Below are positions 49,201-58,747 of a stretch of DNA of 64,000 nt, piece after piece. A program made the position numbers and the translations under genes. Position 1 is the first letter of the stretch. Each line of letters starts with the position of its first letter. The notes beneath the pieces were generated by a model. It ran no database searches. It saw only the letters and a list, made by a program, of their open reading frames with translations, and had not been told where the DNA came from. Source of the DNA: Clostridia bacterium (lineage in GTDB: Bacteria; Bacillota; Clostridia; Christensenellales; Aristaeellaceae); the NCBI GenBank assembly GCA_017938695.1, contig JAGBBA010000047.1, positions 1 to 64,000 of the forward strand, written 5' to 3'.

Positions 49201-50409
49201 GGAATGACGCCCTTCGGCTGGCGTTTTGCCGGGGCGTTGGCCGGCATTCTGATGCTGCCTGCCATCTATGTGCTGGGCAAGCAACTGACGAAACGCACCG
49301 ACATGGCATTTGTTGCCATGACGCTCATGTCCCTGGATTGCATGCATTTCACTCAGACGCGCATCGCTACCATCGACAGCTTCCCGGTTTTGTTTATCAT
49401 CCTTAGCTATTTGTTCATGGCTCGCTTTATGCAGAGGGATATCGTTTTGCAGCCCATCAAGAAGGTGCTGCCTGATCTGGCCCTGAGCGGCTTCTTCATG
49501 GGGTGCAGCGTGGCCAGCAAGTGGATCGGTGCCTATGCAGGTGTGGGCTTGGCTGTGCTGTATTTCTGGACATGCGTGCGTCACCTGCGCTTTGCCAATC
49601 AGGCGCAGATTCTGATAGGCGAGGGCAAGGGCACTCCGGAGTTGGAGAAGCGAGCCCATGGCACATGGAAGCGAGTGTTTTACCTGTGCCTGTGGTGCGT
49701 GCTGTTCTTTGTGGTGATCCCGCTGGGCATTTATCTGCTGTCCTATGTGCCGTATTTTGCATATGCGCATATTGAGGATCTGGGTGATTTCCTGCAGCGC
49801 GTGTGGACAGCCAACTTTGGTGAAACCTACGGTATGCTGGATTACCACAGCGAGCCCGGCCGCGGCATGGATCATCCTTTCTATTCGCCCTGGTATGAAT
49901 GGCCGCTGATCATCCGTCCCATGTATTACGCTATGGGTCAGTTCGCACCTGAAGGATATGATTTCTCCATCTTCTGCTTTGGTAATCCGGCAGTGTGGCT
50001 GGTGGGCCTGGTGGGTCTGGCATTCACGCTGTGGCAGTGGAGCCGGAAGCATATGTACACGCTGGCTGACCAAACGCAGTGGATCCACCTGCAGGGCACA
50101 AGCTGGGATATTGCCCCGGCCTTTGTGCTGATCGGCTTCCTGGCGCAGTTCCTGCCCTGGGTGCTGGTACCCCGCGGAACCTACATCTACCATTATTTTG
50201 CCAGTGTACCTTTCCTGATCCTTTCCGTAATGCTGCTGTTCCATTGGCTGCGCTTGCACTGGCCCAGAACATGCAGGATTCTGCTGATAGCCTATCTTGT
50301 GACCTGCCTGCTCTTCTTCGTGGCTTACTATCCCTACGCCAGCGGCGTCATGACGCCGACCTGGTGGCTTGATGTGATGAAGCGGTTCCTGCGGGTATAC
50401 TACATCTGA
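46291..50409 (+). CDS. Giant membrane protein: signal peptide, lectin-like module, GT-C, discoidin domain, second GT-C (PMT)
   Basis: Predicted 1372 residues. Signal peptide (cut near 25, AVA). Residues 28-190 are a lectin-like beta domain (NLLFNGSFEQ to YFDALSLRE). A first GT-C membrane glycosyltransferase (about 225-690) has DVNCFRSWG and CDYTPAYIYVMG near 280-310. After one more membrane helix comes a discoidin/F5-8-type module (about 765-880, IIVDLGQRYENFSMLYF ... YVRITAQQINLVLNEVIF). The C-terminal PMT-like GT-C has FDEIYHA (Asp-Glu about 933) and HPPLGK (about 955). GT-C enzymes use lipid-linked sugars outside the membrane. The frame is unbroken. The ATG at 46291 fits GAGGTG best; 46288 is possible. 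Confidence 0.87.
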   Translation: MVKKRIFALLMTIMMLCVLSPAVAEGEDNLLFNGSFEQIDDDGLPLGWYTEAYIKDDGYTAYGISDDAYEGEQCAVINNFGLNDARFAQTVDVIPGGTYCLSGWIKVDSMLDGGRGANLSIENLYVFSESVFEADNQWHYVEMYGTTDEDQYEVTVFARVGGYSGESQGKAYFDALSLREVDAVPAGYQAEAWYRIQQPVAVAPVEEDDTTEAKPFWPWLLVISAVYAAIAVWMLGHIMQDKHELKESKYPTIGYGLLLIAALATRLMIASVVEGYQVDVNCFRSWGNTMKTYGPGMFYQSTSFCDYTPAYIYVMGFADWLADMGGHIGLQLMEAFYHKLVPVLCDIIGAYLIYLFARHEKFSRRQAELLSLLVAFNPAMFINSAAWCQIDSVLCLGLLIVAWLAVKRQWSALLPVYVLCALIKPQALMLGPLGLLVIVLDWIKHPKEDTKPMLIGLGLSAVVALVVILPFSVNQQPGWLIEKYTTTMSSYPYATVNTANFYYLFGANWVGIEQTAHWLAAICLAAACAGWGAVMVLRRRNKAFFWLEPCLMGIWAVAYLVMAFAGSSWAVLGYATMGLAFAIVLPMYIRSGNVRHVPLLGAVLFMLLYVIGIKMHERYLFPALLLLALAMILHRDRKILGLFVALSCTMLINEGIVLDNSLRLGSSMGHLNNDTQFLNMLIACVNVFCAGWGVWTAYSVCVENAEEKLGQQAPVLPVKHYEKQPCTVQHYTTDHKLHWRPVDWILMLIVTAVYSVVCLCNLGSTKAPQNAWTSTAYNESIIVDLGQRYENFSMLYFCRVSHHDFSVAVSDDGETWSGEQWAEMAQGQCFRWKYLAPSWEKDDGTRSYYSVSDYDDVQRLSGRYVRITAQQINLVLNEVIFRDCQHQTITTAKVIDRLNANEESANYSDPANILDEQDTLDGEPSWYNSTYFDEIYHARTAYEHLHGMSPYETSHPPLGKVIMSWFVGIFGMTPFGWRFAGALAGILMLPAIYVLGKQLTKRTDMAFVAMTLMSLDCMHFTQTRIATIDSFPVLFIILSYLFMARFMQRDIVLQPIKKVLPDLALSGFFMGCSVASKWIGAYAGVGLAVLYFWTCVRHLRFANQAQILIGEGKGTPELEKRAHGTWKRVFYLCLWCVLFFVVIPLGIYLLSYVPYFAYAHIEDLGDFLQRVWTANFGETYGMLDYHSEPGRGMDHPFYSPWYEWPLIIRPMYYAMGQFAPEGYDFSIFCFGNPAVWLVGLVGLAFTLWQWSRKHMYTLADQTQWIHLQGTSWDIAPAFVLIGFLAQFLPWVLVPRGTYIYHYFASVPFLILSVMLLFHWLRLHWPRTCRILLIAYLVTCLLFFVAYYPYASGVMTPTWWLDVMKRFLRVYYI

Positions 50410-50426
50410 CGAGAGGGGAGTTCCTC

Positions 50427-51959
50427 ATGCTGGCACGCACCCTGGGATATGGTTTGAATGGCGTTCATGGCTTTGCTGTGAAGGTGGAGGTCTATGCTGC
50501 CAACGGTATACCTGCGCTGGAAATCATCGGTCTGCCGGATGCATCCGTGAAGGAAAGCCGTGATCGCGTCAGCGCAGCCATCGTCAATTCCGGCTTTGCC
50601 ATGCCCATCGCACGGCTGACGGTCAATCTGGCCCCTGCCGATATGAAAAAAGCTGGCCCTGCCTTTGATCTGCCTATTGCCGTCAGCGTGCTGATGGCCT
50701 CCAGGCAGCTGGAATCCATGGATCTAAGCAAAACCCTGCTGCTGGGCGAACTGTCGCTGGATGGGTCACTGCAGCCGGTTAGAGGTGCGCTGCCCATGGT
50801 GATCAGTGCCAGCGAAGAGGGCATCCAGGAGGTCATCTTACCCGAGGGCAATGCAGCGGAAGTAGCATGTATCCAGGGGATACGCGTCTATCCGGCAAGA
50901 AATCTGGCCCAGGTGATTGCGCATTTAAAGGGCAGCGAGCATATTCCTGCACAGGTGCAGCGCAGCTATGATGAAATTCTGAGCGAAACACGCTGCATGG
51001 TCGATCTGGCTCAGGTGCAAGGTCAGCTTGGTGCGCGGCGTGCTTTGGAGGTCGCCGCAGCCGGTGGACACAACATGCTGATGATCGGTGTACCCGGTTC
51101 CGGCAAGACCATGCTGGCCCGGTGCCTTCCCGGCATCCTGCCGCCGCTGACCTTTGAAGAAGCACTGGAAACCACGCGCATCCACTCCATCGCAGGAAAA
51201 GTAGCCGCAGGACAGGGACTGATGGCAACTCGCCCCTTCTGTGCGCCGCATCATTCGGCTTCGGTGGCGTCGTTGATCGGCGGCGGTACCAATGCACGGC
51301 CTGGCGAGGTCTCCATGGCGCATAACGGCGTGCTGTTCCTGGATGAATTGCCGGAATTCAGCCGCAATGCACTGGAAGCACTGCGCCAGCCCTTGGAAGA
51401 CGGTATCGTTTCTGTGACCAGGGTGCAAAACCAGGCCCAATATCAATCCAGTTTTATGCTGGTCGCCAGCATGAATCCGTGTCCCTGCGGCTATTATGGC
51501 AGCAAACAGCGGGCATGCAGATGCTCACAGCATGAGATCAGACGGTACCTTGACAGAGTTTCTGGCCCCCTCCTTGACCGAATCGACATCCAGATCGAGG
51601 TGGATGCGGTGCCGGTGAAGGAGATCAACCAGTCGCGGCCCGCTGAATCCTCTGCGCAGGTTGCAGAAAGAGTGCGCAAGGCCCGTGAAGTGCAGCAGGC
51701 CAGGTATCGGCAGGATGGTATTCACTGCAATGCTCAGCTGGATGCTAAGCTCAGTAAACGTTACTGCGAGCTGACGCCGGAAGCTACCCAGGTGCTGCAT
51801 ATGGCTGTTGACCGTATGGGTATGAGCATGCGTGCCTATGGCCGTGTGCTGAAGGTTGCACGCACCATTGCCGACCTGGCCGGGGAGGAACGCATTGCAA
51901 CACCCCATGTGGCCGAGGCGATCCAGTACCGTGAATTGGATGGAAAGTACTGGCGATAA
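50427..51959 (+). CDS. YifB-family Mg-chelatase-like AAA ATPase (ComM type)
   Basis: 510 residues. N-terminal domain GYGLNGVHGFAVKVEVYAANGIPALEIIGLPDASVKESRDRV, then the AAA+ core with Walker A GVPGSGKTMLARCLPGILPPL (about 214), Walker B VLFLDELPEF, a zinc-like CPCGYYGSKQRACRCS loop and the C-terminal sensor region. ComM in Vibrio promotes branch migration during transformation; here it lies directly ahead of dprA, consistent with a role in natural transformation or recombination. GAGAGGGGAG precedes the ATG. Confidence 0.94.
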   Translation: MLARTLGYGLNGVHGFAVKVEVYAANGIPALEIIGLPDASVKESRDRVSAAIVNSGFAMPIARLTVNLAPADMKKAGPAFDLPIAVSVLMASRQLESMDLSKTLLLGELSLDGSLQPVRGALPMVISASEEGIQEVILPEGNAAEVACIQGIRVYPARNLAQVIAHLKGSEHIPAQVQRSYDEILSETRCMVDLAQVQGQLGARRALEVAAAGGHNMLMIGVPGSGKTMLARCLPGILPPLTFEEALETTRIHSIAGKVAAGQGLMATRPFCAPHHSASVASLIGGGTNARPGEVSMAHNGVLFLDELPEFSRNALEALRQPLEDGIVSVTRVQNQAQYQSSFMLVASMNPCPCGYYGSKQRACRCSQHEIRRYLDRVSGPLLDRIDIQIEVDAVPVKEINQSRPAESSAQVAERVRKAREVQQARYRQDGIHCNAQLDAKLSKRYCELTPEATQVLHMAVDRMGMSMRAYGRVLKVARTIADLAGEERIATPHVAEAIQYRELDGKYWR

Positions 51960-51976
51960 ATGACCGAGGGTGCACC

Positions 51977-52015
51977 AAAACTGTCTGTGATCAACAGGCA
52001 GTTTTGTTTTTGTTT
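51977..52015 (+). terminator. Terminator after yifB
   Basis: AAAACTGtCTG (51977-51987) pairs with CAGgCAGTTTT (51995-52005), followed by T-rich GTTTTTGTTTTG. Confidence 0.88.
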
Positions 52016-52046
52016 TGTGCAAGCTGAACAGAGGCTTCATTATATG

Positions 52047-52075
52047 TTGATTTTTTCAGAAAGATATGATAGCAT
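52047..52075 (+). promoter_or_regulatory. Promoter of dprA
   Basis: -35 TTGATT (52047-52052), 17-bp spacer, -10 TAGCAT (52070-52075); about 80 bases ahead of the start codon, leaving a long leader. Confidence 0.6.
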
Positions 52076-52122
52076 ATAACCCGATTGAGTTTTTCTTAAG
52101 CATCTTTGCAAATTGATTGTCA

Positions 52123-52139
52123 ATGGTAATTGTTACCAT
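52123..52139 (+). promoter_or_regulatory. 17-bp palindrome in the dprA leader
   Basis: ATGGTAA (52123-52129), TTG, TTACCAT (52133-52139). It abuts the TGGAGGTG ribosome binding site and could be an operator or a small RNA hairpin. Confidence 0.5.
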
Positions 52140-52152
52140 ATGGAGGTGAATC

Positions 52153-53259
52153 ATGCGCTACACACGCGAAGACGGCTGTCGTGCATGGCTCACCTATGCC
52201 CAGGCAAGGCCGGATATCCTTTGTAGCATCTTAGACTCCTTCGGCACGGCCGAAAAGGTCTATGACCAAATGATGAAGGATAGGGGCAAGTGCCTTCGGC
52301 CATATTTACCACAGGCACAGATTGATTTGCTGAGGGAAAGAGCTGCACCGGATGCCATGCACGACATGATGGTCGTGATGCAGCGTGAGCAGATGGGCGT
52401 GATGGGTATGGATGATATCCATTATCCCGAGGCGTTTCGGCAAATGAATGATCCGCCGGCCATTCTGTTTTACCAGGGTGATCCTGACTGCCTGATGGGG
52501 AAGTGCATTTCCATCATTGGCACGCGCAAGGCGTCGCCCAATACCATTGAGGCAACGCGAAAGATCGCAAGAGAGCTCAGCAACAGCGGAGTAACGATCA
52601 TCAGCGGACTGGCGGTAGGGATCGACTCGGCAGCCCATCAAGGGTGTCTGGAGGGAAGCAGTCCGACAGCCGGCCTGATGGCTTGCGGCCTGGATGTGGA
52701 TTATCCCATCGAAAGCGGTCCGCTGAAGAAGGAGATCATCAAGCAGGGCGGCGTGCTGCTCAGCGAGTATCCGCCGGGATGTCCGGCACTGTCGTGGCAT
52801 TTTCAGTTCCGCAACCGTTTGATCGCTGCCCTTGGCAAAGCTGTTGTGATGATGGAAGGCCGCATTCGCTCCGGAAGCATGCTGACAGTGCAACACGCGC
52901 TGGATCAGGGCAAGGATGTCTATGCTTATCCCGGCAACATCGGCTCGGAATGGGCAGAGGGCGCACACCAGCTGCTGCGAGAAGGTGCCTTGTACTTCAC
53001 CAGTGCCCAGGACATTCTGGAAGACATGCACTGGGAGAGTGAAGCACCTGCGCCAACACCGAAGGAAAAGGAAAGCCTTCCACCTATGAATGACAAGCAG
53101 CGGCAGATCTATGCGCTGCTGTGCCACCAGGAAATGTCCTTTGACGAGCTGGCTGCATCCACCGGCTTCGATGCCCCAACACTGTCCGGCGAATTGACCA
53201 TGCTGACGATTCTGGGGTATGTCAAAGCACTGCCAGGTAAAACATTCCAGAAAGCGTAA
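52153..53259 (+). CDS. dprA: DNA-processing protein DprA
   Basis: 368 residues. A helical N-terminal domain (about 1-95), then the Rossmann-like core: IIGTRKASPNTIEATRKIARELSNSGVTIISGLAVGIDSAAHQG, GLDVDYPIES, SEYPPGCPALSWHFQFRNRLIAALGKAVVMMEG, and a C-terminal winged helix (about 305-365). DprA loads RecA onto incoming single-stranded DNA. It follows yifB and precedes topA, as in Bacillus-type genomes. TGGAGGTG lies five bases ahead of the ATG. Confidence 0.95.
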   Translation: MRYTREDGCRAWLTYAQARPDILCSILDSFGTAEKVYDQMMKDRGKCLRPYLPQAQIDLLRERAAPDAMHDMMVVMQREQMGVMGMDDIHYPEAFRQMNDPPAILFYQGDPDCLMGKCISIIGTRKASPNTIEATRKIARELSNSGVTIISGLAVGIDSAAHQGCLEGSSPTAGLMACGLDVDYPIESGPLKKEIIKQGGVLLSEYPPGCPALSWHFQFRNRLIAALGKAVVMMEGRIRSGSMLTVQHALDQGKDVYAYPGNIGSEWAEGAHQLLREGALYFTSAQDILEDMHWESEAPAPTPKEKESLPPMNDKQRQIYALLCHQEMSFDELAASTGFDAPTLSGELTMLTILGYVKALPGKTFQKA

Positions 53260-53294
53260 TATTTCAAATTTGATTATTGGAGGCGTAGCTGACT

Positions 53295-55421
53295 ATGGCT
53301 GCTACCAAACAGAAACTGATCATTGTGGAGTCACCTGCCAAAGCGCGTACCATCAGCAAATTCCTGGGCAAAGGGTATAAGATTGAGGCGTCCCAGGGCC
53401 ATGTATGCGACCTGCCTAAGTCCCAGATCGGCGTTGACCCGGATAACGACTTCGAGCTGAAGTATATCACCATCCGCGGCCGCGGCGATATCCTGACCCG
53501 CATCCGTAAAGAAGCGAAGAATGCCTCGCAGATTTATCTCGCAACTGACCCGGACCGCGAAGGTGAAGCGATCTCCTGGCATCTGTCGAAGGTGCTGGGC
53601 ATGGATATTTCCAAGCCCTGCCGCATTGAATTCCATGAGGTGACCAAGAAGGCCATTCAGCAGGCTTTGAAGAATCCGCGCATGCTGAATATGGATCTGG
53701 TGGATGCTCAGCAGGCCCGCCGTGTGCTGGACCGCTTGGTGGGCTATAAAATCAGTCCGCTGTTGTGGGCGAAGGTCAAGAAGGGCCTTTCTGCCGGACG
53801 CGTTCAGTCTGTTGCGACCCGTATGGTGGTGACCCGTGAAGAGGAGATCGAAGCCTTTATTCCCGAAGAATACTGGGATGTAACGGCTAAGGCACAGCTG
53901 CCCCAGAGCCGCGGCAAGAAGAGCTTCTTCCAGGCGCGACTCAACACCATCGACGGGCAGAAGGCTGTGATCAACAATGCTGATGAAGCTGCCAAGGCAG
54001 TCAGCCGCATTGAAAAGGCTCATTTTGCCGTGACCAGCGTAAAGACTGGCGAGAAGCGCAAGGTGCCCGCTGCGCCCTTCACGACGTCCAGCCTGCAGCA
54101 GGAAGCCAGCCGCAAGCTGGGTTTCACCACGGCCAAGACCATGCAGGTCGTGCAGCAGCTCTACGAAGGCGTTGACCTGGAGGGCGAGGGTACGCAGGGT
54201 ATCGTCAGCTACATCCGTACCGACTCCGTCCGCATCAGCGACGAGGCTATGGCTGCGCTCCGTGCCTATATTCCCGAACGCTTTGGCGAGGAATATCTGC
54301 CTGAAAAGCCCATTGAGTACAAGGGCCGCAAGAACGCCCAGGACGCCCATGAGGCCATCCGTCCCACGGATGTGCGCCGTACCCCCGAAGCCATCAAGGC
54401 CTCGCTGACCAAAGAGCAGTACAACCTCTACCGGCTGATCTACAACCGCTTCCTGGCCAGCCAGATGATGCCTGCACTGTACGAAACCATGACAGCTGAG
54501 ATCAGCGGCGACGGCATTGGCCTGCGCTTCTATGGCGAGCATAAGAAGTTTGCTGGCTTCACCTCTGTGTATGAGGAAAGCGTGGATGACGCCGAAATCT
54601 CCAGCGAGGTCAATCTGCCTGCGCTGAAGGAAGGCGACGCTGTGACCGTCAATGACGTGGAAAGCGAACAGCACTTCACCCAGCCGCCGAGCCGCTATAC
54701 CGAAGCATCCCTGGTTCGCGCATTGGACGAAAAGGGTATCGGCCGTCCCTCGACCTATGCGCCCACCATCACGACAATTATTTCCCGCGGCTATGTGAGC
54801 CGTGAGAAGAAGCGGCTTTATCCCACGGAGCTGGGCCGCATGGTCACCAGCATGATGGAAGAATACTTTGCCGACATTGTTGATACCGAGTTCACTGCCG
54901 ACCTGGAAGAACGCCTTGACCGCGTGGAGGACGGCGAGGTGAACTGGAAGCAGATCCTGAGGGAGTTCTATCCCTCCTTTAAGGAAACGCTGGCTGTGGC
55001 CGAGCAGCAGATCGAAAAGGTGGAAGTCAAGGACGAACCCAGTGATGTTCCCTGCGATAAGTGCGGTGCCATGATGGTGTATAAAATGGGCCGGTTTGGC
55101 CGTTTCCTGGCTTGCCCCAACTTCCCGGATTGCCGCAACACCAAGCCGATTCTGAACTACATTGCGGCACCGTGCCCTGTGTGCGGCGGCCGTCTGCTGG
55201 AAAAGACCAGCCGCAAAAACCGCAAGTTCTACGGCTGCGAGCATTATCCCGAGTGCGACTTTGTCAGTTGGGAGATGCCTGTGGTGGACAAGTGCCCCCA
55301 ATGCGGCGGCTACATGGTGGAAAAGCGCGGCCGCAAGGGTGAAGTGCTCCACCTGTGCGCCAATGAAACCTGCCGCTATCGTGTGGAAGTGAAGCAGGAA
55401 GAGGATGCGGAGGAAGAGTAA
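53295..55421 (+). CDS. topA: DNA topoisomerase I
   Basis: 708 residues. [25 protein letters not shown] and DPDREGEAI, active-site Tyr in [10 protein letters not shown] (about 307), central toroid and three C-terminal Cys4 zinc modules ([44 protein letters not shown]). It relaxes negative supercoils. TTGGAGGCG lies ahead of the ATG. Its stop codon overlaps the trmFO start by one base (TAATG). Confidence 0.96.
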   Translation: MAATKQKLIIVESPAKARTISKFLGKGYKIEASQGHVCDLPKSQIGVDPDNDFELKYITIRGRGDILTRIRKEAKNASQIYLATDPDREGEAISWHLSKVLGMDISKPCRIEFHEVTKKAIQQALKNPRMLNMDLVDAQQARRVLDRLVGYKISPLLWAKVKKGLSAGRVQSVATRMVVTREEEIEAFIPEEYWDVTAKAQLPQSRGKKSFFQARLNTIDGQKAVINNADEAAKAVSRIEKAHFAVTSVKTGEKRKVPAAPFTTSSLQQEASRKLGFTTAKTMQVVQQLYEGVDLEGEGTQGIVSYIRTDSVRISDEAMAALRAYIPERFGEEYLPEKPIEYKGRKNAQDAHEAIRPTDVRRTPEAIKASLTKEQYNLYRLIYNRFLASQMMPALYETMTAEISGDGIGLRFYGEHKKFAGFTSVYEESVDDAEISSEVNLPALKEGDAVTVNDVESEQHFTQPPSRYTEASLVRALDEKGIGRPSTYAPTITTIISRGYVSREKKRLYPTELGRMVTSMMEEYFADIVDTEFTADLEERLDRVEDGEVNWKQILREFYPSFKETLAVAEQQIEKVEVKDEPSDVPCDKCGAMMVYKMGRFGRFLACPNFPDCRNTKPILNYIAAPCPVCGGRLLEKTSRKNRKFYGCEHYPECDFVSWEMPVVDKCPQCGGYMVEKRGRKGEVLHLCANETCRYRVEVKQEEDAEEE

Positions 55422-56761
55422 TGCCTGAATTACATGCAACGGTGGTCGGTGCCGGGTTGGCTGGCACCGAAGCCGCCTGGCAGCTGGCCAAGCAGGGGAT
55501 TCACGTCACGCTGATTGAAATGAAGCCTGATAAGATGTCGCCTGCGCATCATTCGCCGCTGATGGCCGAGTTGGTGTGTTCCAACAGCCTTCGTTCCGAC
55601 CGGCTGACCAACGCCGTGGGCCTGCTGAAAGAAGAGATGCGCCTGCTGGATTCCCTGGTGATGAAGGCCGCAGAGGTTGCCCGGGTGCCTGCTGGCGGTG
55701 CGCTGGCAGTGGACCGTGATACGTTCTCCGGGTATATCACCAAGGCACTGACCGAGCATCCGCTAATCACGGTGGAGAATAGGGAAGTGACGGAGATTCC
55801 TGACGGGCCGGTGATTATTGCCACGGGTCCGCTGACTTCCGATGCTATGAGCGAGGCTATCGCAGCTCTGCCGGGGCTGGGTACGCTGAATTTCTATGAT
55901 GCTGCGGCACCCATTGTTACCCTGGAATCGCTGAACATGGACAAGATTTTCCGCCAGTCACGTTATGACCGGGGCGATGATTATCTCAACTGCCCCATGA
56001 CGGAAGAAGAGTACAATGCCTTTGTGGATGCGCTGCTGGAGGCAGAAACCGCGGAGATTCATGGCTTTGAGGAAAAGAAGGTCTTCGAAGGCTGCATGCC
56101 TGTGGAATCCATGGCCCGTCGTGGCCGCATGGTGCTGGCCTATGGCCCTATGAAGCCCGTGGGCCTGCGTGATCCCCGCACCGGCAAGGAAGCCTATGCC
56201 GTGGTTCAGCTGCGCCAAGACAATGAAGCTGGTACGCTGTACAACCTGGTTGGCTTCCAGACACGGCTTAAATTCCCGGAGCAGAAGCGCGTGTTTGGCA
56301 TGATTCCCGGCCTGGAAAACGCAGCCTATGCTCGTTATGGTGTGATGCACCGCAACACTTTCCTCAATTCTCCGGGCTTCCTGAATGCTCATTTCGAGAT
56401 GATCAGCCGTCCGCAGTGCTATTTTGCCGGTCAGATGACCGGTGTGGAGGGCTATGTGGAAAGCGCAGCCAGCGGCTTGCTGTGCGGCCTTTCCTTGGGC
56501 CGTGATCTGCGCGGGCTGGGGACGGTGGAGTTCCCTGGCATCACCGCCATGGGTGCCATGGGCCGGTATATTTCGTCGCCCAACAAGAATTTCCAGCCCA
56601 TGAACTGCTCCTTCGGCCTGATCGACGGCCTTGTGGTGGACAAGCAGCACAAGAAGATCCGCAACAAGCAGCAGCGTTATGAGATCATTTCGGAGCGTTC
56701 GCTCGACTTTATGAGGGAATGGATCAAAGAAAACATGTTTTCAGACGAAGGTTCATGCTGA
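55421..56761 (+). CDS. trmFO: Methylenetetrahydrofolate-tRNA-(uracil-5-)-methyltransferase TrmFO
   Basis: 446 residues. FAD motif [20 protein letters not shown] at the start, [25 protein letters not shown], and [23 protein letters not shown] with LVGFQTRL are typical of TrmFO/Gid. It makes m5U54 in the tRNA T-loop using folate carbon. One-base overlap with topA. In Bacillus xerC/codV lies next; here hslV follows directly. Confidence 0.96.
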   Translation: MPELHATVVGAGLAGTEAAWQLAKQGIHVTLIEMKPDKMSPAHHSPLMAELVCSNSLRSDRLTNAVGLLKEEMRLLDSLVMKAAEVARVPAGGALAVDRDTFSGYITKALTEHPLITVENREVTEIPDGPVIIATGPLTSDAMSEAIAALPGLGTLNFYDAAAPIVTLESLNMDKIFRQSRYDRGDDYLNCPMTEEEYNAFVDALLEAETAEIHGFEEKKVFEGCMPVESMARRGRMVLAYGPMKPVGLRDPRTGKEAYAVVQLRQDNEAGTLYNLVGFQTRLKFPEQKRVFGMIPGLENAAYARYGVMHRNTFLNSPGFLNAHFEMISRPQCYFAGQMTGVEGYVESAASGLLCGLSLGRDLRGLGTVEFPGITAMGAMGRYISSPNKNFQPMNCSFGLIDGLVVDKQHKKIRNKQQRYEIISERSLDFMREWIKENMFSDEGSC

Positions 56762-56818
56762 TTTCATTCTTTCATGCTATGATATACCCGTAATACATCA
56801 CATATTGGAGGGACAGAT

Positions 56819-57358
56819 ATGAGCAGTCCTTTTCGCGGTACGACCATCTGCGGTGTAAAGCGCAACGGCTGTATTGCTATTGCTGGCGACGGCCAGGTCA
56901 CCATGGGTGAGAAGACCATCTTTAAGTGCCATGCCCATAAGGTTCGCCGCATTTATGGTGGGGAAGTGCTTGTGGGTTTTGCCGGCGGCGTTTCCGATGC
57001 CTTTACCCTTTGCGAAATGTTTGAAGAAAAGCTGACCCAGTGCAACGGCAATCTGGAGCGCGCGGCTGTGGCGGTAGCCCAGTCCTGGCGCGGCAATCAG
57101 GCCATGCGTCAGCTGGAATCCCTGATGATCGTGGCCAACAAGGAGAATATGCTGATCCTCAGCGGCACGGGCGAAGTGATCGAGCCCGATGACGGCGTGG
57201 CGGCCATTGGCTCCGGCGGCAATTATGCACTGGCTGCTGCCCGGGCTCTGGTGGAGAACACCGACCTTTCCGCCAAGGAGATCGCAGAAAAGGCCCTGCA
57301 CATTGCAGCGTCCATCTGCGTGTTTACCAACGACAATATCATCGTGGATGAAGCGTAA
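56819..57358 (+). CDS. hslV: ATP-dependent protease subunit HslV
   Basis: 179 residues, proteasome-like. The N-terminal MSSPFRG would be removed to expose the catalytic Thr of [10 protein letters not shown] (Thr8); [21 protein letters not shown] and [15 protein letters not shown] follow. HslV is the peptidase chamber of HslUV. Extended -10 TGCTATGAT (56775-56783) may drive it. ATTGGAGGGACAG precedes the ATG. hslU follows 12 bases after. Confidence 0.96.
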   Translation: MSSPFRGTTICGVKRNGCIAIAGDGQVTMGEKTIFKCHAHKVRRIYGGEVLVGFAGGVSDAFTLCEMFEEKLTQCNGNLERAAVAVAQSWRGNQAMRQLESLMIVANKENMLILSGTGEVIEPDDGVAAIGSGGNYALAAARALVENTDLSAKEIAEKALHIAASICVFTNDNIIVDEA

Positions 57359-57370
57359 GGAGGCAGCATC

Positions 57371-58735
57371 ATGGCAGAATTAACGCCCCGGCAAATCGTA
57401 CGGGAGCTTGATCGTTATATCGTGGGCCAGGATGAGGCCAAGAAATCCGTCGCCATCGCCCTGCGCAACCGCTACCGCCGTTCCAAGGTGGACGAAGCCA
57501 TGCGCGACGAGATCAGCCCCAAAAACATCCTGATGATCGGCCCCACCGGCGTTGGCAAGACCGAAATCGCCCGCCGCCTGGCGAAGCTGGTCGGCGCGCC
57601 CTTTATCAAGGTGGAAGCCACCAAGTTTACCGAAGTCGGCTATGTTGGCCGCGACGTGGAGAGCATCATCCGCGACCTGGTTGAGAATGCCATCCGCATG
57701 GTGAAGGACGAGCACATGAAGCGTGTGCAGCCCAGGGCCCAGGTGCTGGCAGAAGACCGGCTGGTAAGCCTGATGGTGCATCCGCCCAAGAAGCCCAGCG
57801 GCAATCCGCTGGACTTCCTGTTGGGTAAAAAGCAGGAAGAACAACCCTCTCAGGAAGAGCAGCAGAAGCTCACTGGCAAGCGTGAGGAGCTCCGCCAGCA
57901 GCTGATGCGCGGCGAACTGGAAGAACATGAATTGGAGATCGAGGTAGAGGAGGCTGCACCCTCCCTGGAGGTGGGCGGCAATTCCATCAGCATCGGCGAT
58001 ATGATGGGCAACATGATGCCCAAGAAGACCAAGCTTCGCCACGTTAAGGTGAAGGAAGCCCGCAAGATCCTGATGCAGGAAGAGGCCGACAAGCTGATCG
58101 ACCAGGATGCCGTGCAGGAAGAGGCCATCCGCCGCGCAGAGCAGCAGGGGATTGTGTTCATCGACGAGATCGACAAGATTGCTGGGCACCGCGCTGGTTC
58201 CGGGCCTGATGTGAGCCGTGAAGGCGTGCAGCGCGACATTCTGCCCATCGTCGAAGGCAGCACGGTCAATACCAAGTATGGCCCCGTGAAGACGGACTAC
58301 ATGCTGTTTATAGCCGCCGGTGCGTTCCATGTGGCCAAGGTCAGCGACCTGATCCCTGAGCTGCAGGGCCGCTTCCCTGTGCATGTGCAGCTCAAGAGCC
58401 TGACCAGGGAGGACTTCCAGCGCATCCTGACCCAGCCCGACAATGCTCTGACCCTGCAATACAAGGCTTTGCTTGCTGTGGACAAGGTTCTACTGGACTT
58501 TGAGGAGTCCGCCATCGAAGCCATTGCCGAGGCAGCCTTCACCGCCAATGAAACGGCGGAGGATATCGGCGCACGCCGTTTGCATGCGGTGTTTGAACAG
58601 CTGCTGGAGGACATTGCCTTCAATGCTGGCGACGAGGATATGCCGCCCGTGGAGTTGAAGATCAACGGCGAGTACGTGCGGCAGCATCTGCATGGGGAGA
58701 ATAAGCCTATGGATATGAAGAAATTCATCCTGTAA
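57371..58735 (+). CDS. hslU: ATP-dependent protease ATPase subunit HslU
   Basis: 454 residues. [34 protein letters not shown], Walker [16 protein letters not shown] (about 57-71), an I-domain insert (about 110-240) with Glu/Gln-rich stretches, Walker [13 protein letters not shown], the GYVG-type pore loop in EVGYVGRD and a C-terminal tail KKFIL that docks in HslV. It unfolds substrates for HslV. AAGGAGGCAGC precedes the ATG. codY, next in Bacillus, is absent here. Confidence 0.97.
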   Translation: MAELTPRQIVRELDRYIVGQDEAKKSVAIALRNRYRRSKVDEAMRDEISPKNILMIGPTGVGKTEIARRLAKLVGAPFIKVEATKFTEVGYVGRDVESIIRDLVENAIRMVKDEHMKRVQPRAQVLAEDRLVSLMVHPPKKPSGNPLDFLLGKKQEEQPSQEEQQKLTGKREELRQQLMRGELEEHELEIEVEEAAPSLEVGGNSISIGDMMGNMMPKKTKLRHVKVKEARKILMQEEADKLIDQDAVQEEAIRRAEQQGIVFIDEIDKIAGHRAGSGPDVSREGVQRDILPIVEGSTVNTKYGPVKTDYMLFIAAGAFHVAKVSDLIPELQGRFPVHVQLKSLTREDFQRILTQPDNALTLQYKALLAVDKVLLDFEESAIEAIAEAAFTANETAEDIGARRLHAVFEQLLEDIAFNAGDEDMPPVELKINGEYVRQHLHGENKPMDMKKFIL

Positions 58736-58747
58736 GGAGCTACCGGC

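Noticed and set aside
46336-50259. Two long minus-strand frames (722 and 577 codons) under the giant glycosyltransferase
   Set aside because: Gln/His-rich mirror frames of a real membrane-protein gene.
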